The notes under the pieces were generated by a model. It made no database searches and was not told the DNA's origin. It saw only the letters and a program-made list of their open reading frames with translations. A DNA stretch of 64,000 nucleotides from Streptomyces sp. 378 (lineage in GTDB: Bacteria > Actinomycetota > Actinomycetes > Streptomycetales > Streptomycetaceae), in NCBI RefSeq assembly GCF_030124145.1, contig NZ_JASKMS010000023.1, positions 62,001-126,000 of the forward strand, written 5' to 3'. Positions 1-7,720 of this stretch are shown here, piece by piece. Position 1 is the stretch's first letter; each line of letters opens with the position of its first letter. Position numbers and translations under genes: made by a program.

Positions 1-83
1 CATCAGAAACCAAGTGTCCACGGTCGAGGGGGTCTCGCTCGCACCTCCAGGCCGCACCCGCGCGCAGACAAGGGAGCCCGCTC

Positions 84-1466
84 GTGGCCATCTCCGTCTT
101 CGACCTCTTCTCCATCGGCATAGGCCCGTCCAGTTCCCACACTGTCGGTCCCATGCGGGCCGCCCGCATGTTCGCCGGCAGGCTGGCGAAGGAGGATCTG
201 CTGGGGCGGACGGCGTCTGTGCGGGCCGAACTCTTCGGCTCCCTGGGGGCCACCGGCCACGGTCACGGCACCCCCAAGGCCGTCCTGCTCGGTCTGGAGG
301 GCAACGAGCCGCACACGGTGGACGTCGGCGTGGCCGAAGGTGAGGTCGAGCGGATCAGGGCGACAGGAAGGCTGCGCCTGCTGGGCCGCGAGCTCGGCGA
401 CCTCCACGAGATCCGTTTCGACACGGAGCGGCAGTTGGTCCTGCACCGCCGCCGTTCCCTGCCCTACCACGCCAACGGCATGACCCTGTTCGCGTACGAC
501 GCCGAAGGGCTGTCCTTGCTGGAGGCCACCTACTACTCGGTGGGCGGCGGCTTCGTCGTGGACGAGGACGCCGTGGGCGCGGACCGGGTCAAGGTCGACG
601 ACACGGTCGTGAAGTACCCGTTCGGCAGTGGCGACGAGCTGCTGCGTCTGACCCGGGAGACGGGTCTGTCGATCTCGGCGCTGATGCTGGAGAACGAACT
701 GGCCTGGCGGAGCGAGGAGGAGATCCGCGCGGGGCTGCTGGAGATCTGGCGGGTGATGCGGGAGTGCGTGGCACGAGGCCTGTCGTGTGAGGGGATCCTG
801 CCGGGCGGGCTCAGGGTCCGCCGCCGTTCCACCGCCGTGGCCAAGGCGCTGCGGGCCGAGGGCGACCCGGCCGGGCGGGCGTTGGAGTGGGTGACCCTCT
901 ACGCCATGGCGGTCAACGAGGAGAACGCGGCCGGCGGCCGGGTCGTCACCGCTCCGACGAACGGCGCGGCCGGCATCATCCCGGCGGTCCTGCACTACTA
1001 CGTCAACTTCGTGCACGGAGCCGACGACGACGCCGTGGTCCGGTTCCTGCTGGCTGCCGGCGCCATCGGCCTGCTGTTCAAGGAGAACGCCTCGATCTCG
1101 GGCGCCGAGGTCGGCTGCCAGGGCGAGGTCGGGGCCGCCTGTTCCATGGCCGCGGGCGGCCTCGCGGAGGTGCTCGGCGGCTCGCCCGAACAGGTGGAGA
1201 ACGCCGCCGAGATCGGCATGGAACACAACCTGGGCCTGACCTGCGACCCGGTCGGCGGCCTCGTGCAGATCCCGTGCATCGAGCGCAACGGCATGGCGGC
1301 GGTCAAGGCCGTCACCGCGGCCCGGATGGCCCTGCGGGGCGACGGCCGCCACCACGTCTCCCTGGACAAGGTCATCAAGACCATGAAGGAGACGGGTGCA
1401 GACATGAAGGTCAAGTACAAGGAGACGGCCCGCGGCGGGCTCGCGGTCAACGTCATCGAGTGCTGA
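84..1466 (+). CDS. sdaA: L-serine ammonia-lyase (iron-sulfur type)
   Basis: Deaminates L-serine to pyruvate and ammonia in the cytoplasm. The 460-residue length is normal for the single-chain form. The N-terminus has the family's SxGPSSSHTVGPMRA signature, and the C-terminal half carries the cysteines expected to hold the 4Fe-4S cluster (GCQGEVGAACSM, LTCDPVGG and VQIPCIERN). The start is GTG with GGGAG eight bases upstream. It converges on the molybdoenzyme gene. In this setting it is the exit step of betaine catabolism: glycine is made into serine by GlyA and serine into pyruvate here. The 83 bases before it show no operator of the kind seen elsewhere in the cluster, so it may belong to an upstream operon outside the window. 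Confidence 0.95.
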   Translation: MAISVFDLFSIGIGPSSSHTVGPMRAARMFAGRLAKEDLLGRTASVRAELFGSLGATGHGHGTPKAVLLGLEGNEPHTVDVGVAEGEVERIRATGRLRLLGRELGDLHEIRFDTERQLVLHRRRSLPYHANGMTLFAYDAEGLSLLEATYYSVGGGFVVDEDAVGADRVKVDDTVVKYPFGSGDELLRLTRETGLSISALMLENELAWRSEEEIRAGLLEIWRVMRECVARGLSCEGILPGGLRVRRRSTAVAKALRAEGDPAGRALEWVTLYAMAVNEENAAGGRVVTAPTNGAAGIIPAVLHYYVNFVHGADDDAVVRFLLAAGAIGLLFKENASISGAEVGCQGEVGAACSMAAGGLAEVLGGSPEQVENAAEIGMEHNLGLTCDPVGGLVQIPCIERNGMAAVKAVTAARMALRGDGRHHVSLDKVIKTMKETGADMKVKYKETARGGLAVNVIEC

Positions 1467-1585
1467 CGACGCGGCGGCGATGCGCGAGCGGGCCTGACCG
1501 GCCGTGAGCATGCCTGACCGGACGGCCCAGTCAGTCGCGAGCGTGCCCGACCCGGCCGAGTCCCCGTCAGCCGCGTGTGTGCCTC

Positions 1586-1661
1586 GCCGGCCGGGTCCGG
1601 TCAGGCGTGGGCGTGCCCGACCGGACCCGGCCGGCTGGGTCCTGACCGGCCGTCCGGTCAG
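1586..1661. terminator. Bidirectional terminator between convergent genes
   Basis: A 17-bp perfect stem (arms 1586-1602 and 1619-1635, 16-base loop) is followed by a second palindrome (arms 1642-1649 and 1654-1661) that covers the stop codon of the molybdoenzyme gene. Related GACCGG motifs are scattered through 1490-1660. Together they would end transcription from both sdaA and the opposing operon. There is no other content in this gap. Confidence 0.7.
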
Positions 1662-3952
1662 CGCGCCGGTTCCAGTCGGACCACGAGGGACTTGGACGTC
1701 GGCGTGTTGCTGACCTCCGCGGTGGAGTCCAGCGGTACGAGGACGTTGGTCTCGGGGAAGTAGGCGGCGCAGCAGCCGCGCGGCGTGGGGTAGGCGACCG
1801 TTCGGAAGGCCGGTGCCCGGCGCTCGATCCCGTCGGAGAACTCGCTGACGATGTCGACCGGATCGCCCTCGGTCAGGCCGCGCTCGGCGAGGTCGTCCGG
1901 GTGGACGAAGAGCACCCTGCGGCCCTGGTGGATGCCCCGGTAGCGGTCGTCCAGGCCGTAGATGGTGGTGTTGTACTGGTCGTGCGAACGGAGGGTCTGC
2001 AGGAGCAGCCGCCCCTGCGGGACGCGCAGCACGTCCAGTGGGTTGACGGTGAAGTTGGCCAGTCCGGTTCTGGTGGGGAAGCGCCTCTCGTCGCGTGGCG
2101 GGTGGGGCAGAGCGAAGCCGCCCGGCCGGCGCACGCGGGCGTTGAAGTCCTCGAAGCCGGGGATGACCCGGGCGATCCTGTCCCGGATCAGGTCGTAGTC
2201 CGCTGCGAAGTCGGCCCAGGGCACCTGCGGACCGCCGCCGCCGAGGGCCGCGTTCGCCATCCGGCAGATGATCGCCACCTCGCTCACCAAGGCGCCGGAG
2301 GCGGGTGCGAGCCGGCCTCGCGAGAGGTGCACCAGGCCCATGGAGTCCTCCACCGTCACCCGTTGCTCACCGGTGGGCCGCGGGTCGGCCTCGGTGCGGC
2401 CCAGGCAGGGCAGGATGAGCGCCTGGCGGCCGGCCACCGCGTGGGACCGGTTGAGCTTGGTGGAGATCTGTACCGTGAGCTCGCAGTTGCGCAGAGCTCG
2501 CTCGGTGAGTTCGGTGTCCGGAGCGGCGGAGACGAAGTTGCCGCCGAGCGCGACGAAGACCCGTACCTGTCCGTCCCGCATGGCCCGGATGCTCTCCACC
2601 GCGTCGTGACCGTGGTGGCGCGGCGGCACGAAGCCGAACTCCGCGCCGAGCGCGTCCAGGAAAGCGGCGTCCGGCTTCTCGTGGATGCCCATGGTCCGGT
2701 CGCCCTGGACGTTGGAGTGCCCGCGCACGGGGCACAGGCCGGCGCCCGGGCGTCCGATGTTGCCGCGCAGCAGCAAGAAGTTGACGACCTCACGGATCGT
2801 CGGTACCGAGTGGCGGTGCTGGGTGAGGCCCATGGCCCAGCACACGACGATCTTCCGGGCGGACGCCACTTCCTGGAACGCCTCCCGGATCTCCCGCTCC
2901 GACAGGCCGGTCGCTTCCAGGACGTCGTCCCAGGACGTCCTGCGGGCCTGGTCGGCGAACTCCTCGAAGCCGTGCGTGTGCGCGGCGATGAACTCACGGT
3001 CGAGGACCGTACCGGGAGCGTCGTCCTCCGCCTCCAGGAGCATGCGGTTGAAGGCCTGGAAGAGGGCCTGGTCGCCGCCGAGCCTGATCTGCAGGAACAG
3101 GTCGGAGAGCGGTGTTCCCGCCCCCAGTACGCCGGAGGGCCGCTGGGGGTTCTTGAAGCGCGACAGGCCCGCCTCGGGCAGGGGGTTGACCGAGATGACG
3201 CGGGCCCCCCTGTCCTTGGCGGTCTCGAGCGCCGAGAGCATCCGGGGGTGGTTGGTACCCGGGTTCTGCCCGACGACGAGGATCAGGTCGGCCTCGTAGA
3301 GGTCCTCCAGCCGGACGCTGCCCTTGCCGATGCCGATGGTCTCGGTCAGGGCGGAGCCGCTCGACTCGTGGCACATGTTGGAGCAGTCCGGCAGGTTGTT
3401 GGTGCCCAGGAGCCGGACGAACAGCTGGTAGACGAAGGCGGCCTCGTTGCTCGCCCGGCCGGAGGTGTAGAAGGCGGCCTGGTCGGGTGAGTCGAGGGCG
3501 CCCAGTTCCCGGGCGATGACGGCGAACGCGTCGTCCCAGGAGATCTGCCGGTACCGGTCGCTGCCCGCGGAGCGGTACATGGGGTGGGTGAGGCGGCCCT
3601 GCTGACCGAGCCAGTAGTCGCTGCGTCCGGCGAGTTCCGCCAGGGTGTGCTCGGCGAAGAAGCCGGGACCGACCCGGCGCAGGGTCGCCTCCTCGGCCAC
3701 CGCTTTGGCGCCGTTCTCGCAGAACTCGGCACGGTGCCGGTGCTCGGGCTCGGGCCAGGCGCATCCCGGGCAGTCGAATCCCGTCTTCTGGTTGACGCTC
3801 AGCAGGGTCAGCAGACTGCGGCGCACGCCCATCTGCGCGTGGGCGTGGCGCAGCGAGGACGTGACCGCGGGAAGGCCCGCGGCGTAGTCCTTCGGCGGGC
3901 CCACCCGCAGCCGGGAGTCACCGGGGTCCTCGGCAGGTGCCTTGCGGGTCAT
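1658..3952 (-). CDS. FdhF/YdeP-family molybdopterin oxidoreductase (formate dehydrogenase-like)
   Basis: A 764-residue molybdopterin enzyme of the YdeP/FdhF alpha-subunit type. It has an early cysteine set (C61, C64, C78), the NMCHESSG motif near the cofactor, a QNPGTNHPRML pterin-binding stretch and a C-terminal molydopterin dinucleotide-binding domain. Its ATG overlaps the stop of the upstream Rieske oxygenase by 4 bp (ATGA), so the two are co-translated. Family members are often annotated as formate dehydrogenases, but their substrates are poorly proven. Here formate is expected as a product of PurU in the same cluster, which makes formate oxidation to CO2 the best guess. No associated beta or gamma subunit is visible, so its electron acceptor is unknown. 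Confidence 0.85.
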   Translation of the reverse strand: MTRKAPAEDPGDSRLRVGPPKDYAAGLPAVTSSLRHAHAQMGVRRSLLTLLSVNQKTGFDCPGCAWPEPEHRHRAEFCENGAKAVAEEATLRRVGPGFFAEHTLAELAGRSDYWLGQQGRLTHPMYRSAGSDRYRQISWDDAFAVIARELGALDSPDQAAFYTSGRASNEAAFVYQLFVRLLGTNNLPDCSNMCHESSGSALTETIGIGKGSVRLEDLYEADLILVVGQNPGTNHPRMLSALETAKDRGARVISVNPLPEAGLSRFKNPQRPSGVLGAGTPLSDLFLQIRLGGDQALFQAFNRMLLEAEDDAPGTVLDREFIAAHTHGFEEFADQARRTSWDDVLEATGLSEREIREAFQEVASARKIVVCWAMGLTQHRHSVPTIREVVNFLLLRGNIGRPGAGLCPVRGHSNVQGDRTMGIHEKPDAAFLDALGAEFGFVPPRHHGHDAVESIRAMRDGQVRVFVALGGNFVSAAPDTELTERALRNCELTVQISTKLNRSHAVAGRQALILPCLGRTEADPRPTGEQRVTVEDSMGLVHLSRGRLAPASGALVSEVAIICRMANAALGGGGPQVPWADFAADYDLIRDRIARVIPGFEDFNARVRRPGGFALPHPPRDERRFPTRTGLANFTVNPLDVLRVPQGRLLLQTLRSHDQYNTTIYGLDDRYRGIHQGRRVLFVHPDDLAERGLTEGDPVDIVSEFSDGIERRAPAFRTVAYPTPRGCCAAYFPETNVLVPLDSTAEVSNTPTSKSLVVRLEPAR

Positions 3953-5097
3953 CCCTGGCGCTCCGCGAGGGTCGCCCGGGTGCCGAGGCGGTCCTGGACC
4001 CAGTCGTGGAACTCGCCGATGTGATGCTCGCTGGGCACGAGGACGCCGCCCTTGGCGTACAGCCGGGAGCTCATCGCGGGCTGGCAGCGCTCACAGGCGT
4101 CGAAGTCCTGCCGGTTGACGCGGTCGAACAGTTCGACCGACCGGCTGACGTCCCGGCCGTCGGCCACCACGCCCTTCAGGTACAGCCAGTCGCACTCCAC
4201 GATCGTGCGATCGACCGCCACCGGGAACATCCGGTGGAAGATCACGTGGTCGGGGACCAGGTTGATGAACACCTGCGGGCGCACCGTGATCGCGTAGTAC
4301 CGGCGGTCCTGCTCTTCGGAGACCGTGGGGATACGGTCCACGCCCTCGGAGCCGTCCACGGTGAAGCCCTGGACGTCGGAGCCGAACTCGGCGCCGTGTC
4401 CCACGTAGTACTGCGCCGCGTAGCCGTCGGCGAATTCCGGGAGGACCTCCGTGAGTTCGGGGTGGATGGTCGCGCAGTGGTAGCACTCCATGAAGTTCTC
4501 GATGATCAGCTTCCAGTTGGCCTTGACGTCGTAGACGATCCGCCGTCCGACCTCCAGGCTCTCGACGTCGTACCGCTCGATGGACTCCACGTCGCCCAGG
4601 CGCGCGACCACGTCCGCGATCACCGACTGCTCGAACGAGGGCGGGTTCTCGGCCAGGCACACCCACACATAACCCAGCCACTCGCGTACCGCCACGGTCA
4701 CCAGGCCGTACTCGGTGCGGCCGATGTCCGGCATCTTCGTCAGGTTCGGGGCCGCGACGAGCTTGCCGTTCAGGTCGTACGTCCAGGCGTGGTACGGGCA
4801 CTGGAAGGCCCGCTTCACCTCTCCGGACTCCTGCGTGCACAGTTTCGCGCCCCGGTGCCGGCACACGTTGAAGAAGGCCCGGACGGAGCCGTCCCGCGAC
4901 CGGGTCAGCAGGACGCTCTCCCGCCCGACGTCCACGGTCCGGAAGGCGCCCGGCTTCGACAGTTCCGACGAGCGTGCCGCGCAGAACCACATGGATTCAA
5001 AGATGTGTTCCTGCTCCAGGCGGAAGATCTCCGGGTCCGTGTAGTGGTCGCCGGGGAGGGTCGCGATCAGGCTCTCCGGCAGGCCGGTCGTGGTCAT
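3949..5097 (-). CDS. Rieske oxygenase alpha subunit, betaine-demethylase-like (copy 1)
   Basis: A 382-residue ring-hydroxylating-type oxygenase related to GbcA and choline/carnitine monooxygenases. The Rieske site is C79-x-H81 and C100-x2-H103, and the mononuclear iron site has H207 and H212 (YHCATIHPEL) with an Asp in the late QDFDACERC segment. The likely reaction is oxidative demethylation of glycine betaine to dimethylglycine plus formaldehyde, inferred from its neighbours rather than its sequence alone. It heads a two-gene operon with the molybdoenzyme. A second copy, about four-fifths identical by eye, lies at 25656-26786. No reductase is adjacent; the ferredoxin and reductase at 26.9-28.4 kb are candidates. 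Its promoter has the tandem operator. Confidence 0.88.
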   Translation of the reverse strand: MTTTGLPESLIATLPGDHYTDPEIFRLEQEHIFESMWFCAARSSELSKPGAFRTVDVGRESVLLTRSRDGSVRAFFNVCRHRGAKLCTQESGEVKRAFQCPYHAWTYDLNGKLVAAPNLTKMPDIGRTEYGLVTVAVREWLGYVWVCLAENPPSFEQSVIADVVARLGDVESIERYDVESLEVGRRIVYDVKANWKLIIENFMECYHCATIHPELTEVLPEFADGYAAQYYVGHGAEFGSDVQGFTVDGSEGVDRIPTVSEEQDRRYYAITVRPQVFINLVPDHVIFHRMFPVAVDRTIVECDWLYLKGVVADGRDVSRSVELFDRVNRQDFDACERCQPAMSSRLYAKGGVLVPSEHHIGEFHDWVQDRLGTRATLAERQG

Positions 5098-5136
5098 GGT
5101 TCACCTCGAAGTGAAGCGCCCCGGGCGGGCGAGTGG

Positions 5137-5203
5137 TTGCCTCATGTGCAACGAGCTTCTTGTTACGCAACTCACGGTGCAGTTCACCCGAGACACTGTC
5201 AAG
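5137..5203 (-). promoter_or_regulatory. Promoter and tandem operator for Rieske oxygenase copy 1
   Basis: Reading the minus strand: TTGACA (5203-5198), 17-base spacer, CACCGT (5180-5175), then two 17-bp operator boxes, 5172-5156 (GTTGC-N7-GAAGC) and 5153-5137 (GTTGC-N7-GCAAC, perfect arms), separated by 2 bp. The first box covers the expected transcription start, so bound protein would block initiation. Layout is base-for-base the same as at the dimethylglycine oxidase promoter. Confidence 0.75.
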
Positions 5204-5207
5204 CCCT

Positions 5208-5272
5208 TGACCGCAGACCGTCACGGCCGGGACCATGTTGCGTATCAGTCAGGCTGTTGCGTAATACGCACT
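5208..5272 (+). promoter_or_regulatory. Promoter and tandem operator for purU
   Basis: TTGACC (5208-5213), 17-base spacer, GACCAT (5231-5236), then boxes 5237-5253 (GTTGC-N7-TCAGG, weak right arm) and 5256-5272 (GTTGC-N7-GCACT), again 2 bp apart. A perfect 13-bp palindrome, TGCGTAATACGCA, lies inside the second box at 5258-5270. It is back to back with the Rieske promoter; the two -35 elements are only 4 bases apart. Confidence 0.68.
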
Positions 5273-5288
5273 TCTCTGGGAGGGCTCC

Positions 5289-6161
5289 GTGTCACCTGGA
5301 CCCACTACCGGCCGTGAGTTCGTCCTCACCCTGTCGTGCCCCGACCGCTCGGGCCTCGTCCACGCCGTCACCGGCTTCCTGGTCCGGCACTCCGGGAACA
5401 TCCAGGAGAGCCAGCAGTTCGACGACCGGCTCCAGGACCGCTTTTTCATGCGGGTGCACTTCGACGTCTCCGACCCGGGCGCGACCGCGGACTGCCTGAA
5501 GTCCGGCTTCGCGCAGGTGGCGGAGGCCTACCGGATCACCTGGCAGCTCTACGAGGCGTCGACGCCGACGCGCACGCTGATCATGGTGTCGAAGTTCGGG
5601 CACTGCCTGAACGACCTGCTCTTCCGCTGGCGCACCGGCGCGCTGAACATCGAGGTGCCGGCGATCGTCTCCAACCACCGGGACTTCGAGCCACTCGCCG
5701 AGAGCTACGGGATCCCCTTCCACCACGTGCCCGTCACCCGGGAGACGAAGCCCGAGGCGGAGGCGCGGCTGCTGGAGCTCGTCGACGAGCTGGACATCGA
5801 CCTCGTGGTTCTCGCCCGCTACATGCAGATTCTGTCGAACGACCTGTGCAAGCAGCTCGAGGGCCGGGCGATCAACATCCACCACTCGTTCCTGCCGAGC
5901 TTCAAGGGCGCCCGCCCTTATGTCCAGGCGCACGAGCGGGGCGTCAAGCTCGTCGGGGCGACGGCCCACTACGTCACCCCGGACCTCGACGAGGGACCCA
6001 TCATCGAGCAGGACGTCATCCGTGTGAACCACTCCCAGGGGCCCGACAGCATGGTCGCCCTGGGGCGCGACGTCGAGGCGCAGGTCCTGGCGCGCGCGGT
6101 GGAATGGCACAGCCAGAGCCGCATCATGGTCAACGGCAACCGTACGGTCGTCTTCCGCTGA
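5289..6161 (+). CDS. purU: Formyltetrahydrofolate deformylase
   Basis: Hydrolyses 10-formyl-THF to formate and THF. The 290-residue protein has an N-terminal ACT-like domain (about 8-85) followed by a formyltransferase-fold domain with the active-site order NIHHSFLP, then GATAHYVTPDLDEGPII. Start GTG, with GGGAGGG six bases upstream. In a methyl-group catabolic cluster its role is to release folate carriers loaded by dimethylglycine and sarcosine oxidation, passing the carbon on as formate. It is transcribed divergently from the Rieske/molybdoenzyme operon, and its promoter carries the cluster's operator, so it should be co-induced with it. Confidence 0.95.
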   Translation: MSPGPTTGREFVLTLSCPDRSGLVHAVTGFLVRHSGNIQESQQFDDRLQDRFFMRVHFDVSDPGATADCLKSGFAQVAEAYRITWQLYEASTPTRTLIMVSKFGHCLNDLLFRWRTGALNIEVPAIVSNHRDFEPLAESYGIPFHHVPVTRETKPEAEARLLELVDELDIDLVVLARYMQILSNDLCKQLEGRAINIHHSFLPSFKGARPYVQAHERGVKLVGATAHYVTPDLDEGPIIEQDVIRVNHSQGPDSMVALGRDVEAQVLARAVEWHSQSRIMVNGNRTVVFR

Positions 6162-6204
6162 GGAAAATGCCCTCCACCCCCTCACACCTGTTGACCATTT
6201 CACC

Positions 6205-6216
6205 TAGGGTTTCGCC
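6205..6216 (+). promoter_or_regulatory. Probable leaderless promoter -10 of the first IclR gene
   Basis: TAGGGT (6205-6210) lies exactly six bases before the ATG at 6217, and there is no Shine-Dalgarno sequence. This spacing fits a leaderless transcript. The second IclR gene and the ROK gene show the same arrangement. No convincing -35 is seen. Confidence 0.45.
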
Positions 6217-7008
6217 ATGAGCAACCCTGGCGCCGAGTCCGCAGGCGCTCCCAGTGGCGGAGTGCAATCCGTTGACCGTGCTGTCGCCGTGCTGGAGATC
6301 CTCGCCCAGCACGGTGAGGCGGGCGTGAGTGAAGTGGCGGCGGCGATCGATGTCCACAAGTCCACCGCTTTCCGTCTGCTCGGCGCGCTGGAAGCGCACG
6401 GAATGGTCGAGCAGGAGAGCGAACGAGGGAAGTACCGCCTCGGCTTCGGCGTCGTGCGTCTGGCCGGCGCCGTGACGGGCCGCATCGCCGTCACCAGACA
6501 CGGGCGCGGCATCTGCGAGCGTCTCGTCGACGACGTGGGCGAGACGCTGAACATCGCCGTGCTCGAGTCCCACAACGCGATCAATCTCTACCAGGTGCGC
6601 GGCTCGTCGGCCATCGCCGCGCAGAACTGGGTGGGACGGCTGACGCCGCTGCACTGCACGTCGAGCGGCAAGGTCCTCCTGGCGCACCTCGACCGCGAGG
6701 TCCGCGACGAGCTCCTCGCCGAGGCCGGCCTGCCCCGTCTGACACCGCGCACGGTGACCTCCAGGAAGAAGCTGGAGGCGGACCTGGCCGAAGCCCGTGA
6801 GCAGGGCTATGCCATCACGAGGGAGGAGTACGAGGAGGGCCTCAACGCCCTGTCCGCTCCCGTGCGTTCGGACGACGGCGAAGTCGTCGCCGCCCTCAGC
6901 GCGTCAGGACCGGCCTTCCGGCTGACCGAGGAGCGGATGCGTGAACTCGCGCCGCTGCTGGTGTCGGGAGCGGACGAGCTCAGCCGCCGTCTCGGCTACG
7001 CGGGCTGA
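6217..7008 (+). CDS. IclR-family regulator (copy 1)
   Basis: A 263-residue regulator with an N-terminal winged helix (about 20-80, VSEVAAAIDVHKSTAFRLLG) and a C-terminal IclR effector-binding domain (about 95-260). It is closely similar to the IclR protein at 24798-25595, starting with the shared GGVQSVDRA segment. It probably controls betaine and sarcosine genes with or against its paralogue. It follows purU by 55 bases and converges on soxG, overlapping the annotated soxG end by 29 bp. It lacks a tandem operator of its own. Confidence 0.92.
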   Translation: MSNPGAESAGAPSGGVQSVDRAVAVLEILAQHGEAGVSEVAAAIDVHKSTAFRLLGALEAHGMVEQESERGKYRLGFGVVRLAGAVTGRIAVTRHGRGICERLVDDVGETLNIAVLESHNAINLYQVRGSSAIAAQNWVGRLTPLHCTSSGKVLLAHLDREVRDELLAEAGLPRLTPRTVTSRKKLEADLAEAREQGYAITREEYEEGLNALSAPVRSDDGEVVAALSASGPAFRLTEERMRELAPLLVSGADELSRRLGYAG

Positions 7009-7720
7009 GGCCCGGGAGGCCCGGTTGGGTCGCCGACCAGGACAAGGCCCTCACCACGAGCGGCGGGCGTGATCCGGTGTGCGGGTCACGACCCCCGCCC
7101 GCATGCTGCCCGGGTCCGCCCGGCCCCCCCCCCCCCCCGGCCCGCAGCCCGGCCCTGAGGGAGCCGGCGAAGGACGAACGGACCAGCACCCAGAACCCGG
7201 CCCTGGGGTCGTCACGGGCCACCAGGACGACCTGGGTGCGGCCCAGGTTCGTCTGGGCGCAGCGACCCGGGCCGAAGACCCGCGGGTGAAGGTCCAGCGA
7301 GCAGCCGTGGGCCAGCACGTCGCGGGCCCGGGGACCCGCGACGAGCAGCGTGGTGCGCTGAGCCGAGACATCGATGACGGACACGGGCTCGTCGCCCGCG
7401 GCCGCACGGATCCGGCTCTCCACGTCCTGTTGCGTGCCCGGCGGGCCCACCACGAGCCACTCGTCGGGACCGAGCCACAGGGCGGTCAGCTCACCGGCGC
7501 GGACGACGGTGTCGGGTTCGACGGGGAGCTGGAGGCCCAGCGCCAGCCCCACGGCGTCAGCCGCCGCTCCCTTGGGGTCGAGACGCACATTGATCTGGGT
7601 CAGGAAGGGCAGTTCCGCCAGCCGGATCGTGCCCCCGGAGGTGCGGGTCGCGGCGGCCAGCCGGTCGGCGGCATGCGACAGAGGGCTGCGGAGCGGAGTG
7701 GTAACGGCGGTGTCAGCCAT
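6980..7720 (-). CDS. soxG: Sarcosine oxidase gamma subunit, C-terminus altered at a G15 tract
   Basis: The last gene of the sox operon. Residues 1-about 190 match SoxG, the small subunit of tetrameric sarcosine oxidase, up to RSSFAGSLRAGLRAG. The frame then enters a run of 15 G (coding strand) and reads a Gly/Pro/Arg-rich tail that runs past the usual end and overlaps the opposing IclR gene by 29 bp. In another frame after the tract the protein would stop at 7051, before the IclR gene. So the true 3' end depends on the exact tract length. The overlap with soxDA is 8 bp. SoxG has a GcvT-like fold and is needed for assembly rather than catalysis in characterised homologues. Confidence 0.85.
   Translation of the reverse strand: MADTAVTTPLRSPLSHAADRLAAATRTSGGTIRLAELPFLTQINVRLDPKGAAADAVGLALGLQLPVEPDTVVRAGELTALWLGPDEWLVVGPPGTQQDVESRIRAAAGDEPVSVIDVSAQRTTLLVAGPRARDVLAHGCSLDLHPRVFGPGRCAQTNLGRTQVVLVARDDPRAGFWVLVRSSFAGSLRAGLRAGGGGGPGGPGQHAGGGRDPHTGSRPPLVVRALSWSATQPGLPGLSPRSRDGG
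7124..7138. repeat. Homopolymer of 15 C (G15 on the coding strand of soxG)
   Basis: An uninterrupted 15-base mononucleotide run inside soxG, very long even for a GC-rich genome. It would be prone to polymerase slippage and to sequencing error, and it decides the soxG reading frame downstream. Confidence 0.95.

Noticed and set aside
1..83. A glycine riboswitch before sdaA
   Set aside because: Only 83 bases are available, and I see no paired glycine-aptamer core.
3..1511. A 502-codon minus-strand frame opposite sdaA
   Set aside because: It is antisense to a clear L-serine ammonia-lyase and has no domain; such shadow frames are expected at this GC content.
1490..1660. CRISPR-like repeats (GACCGG units after sdaA)
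   Set aside because: The units are short, unequal and self-complementary; they form terminator stems rather than an array.
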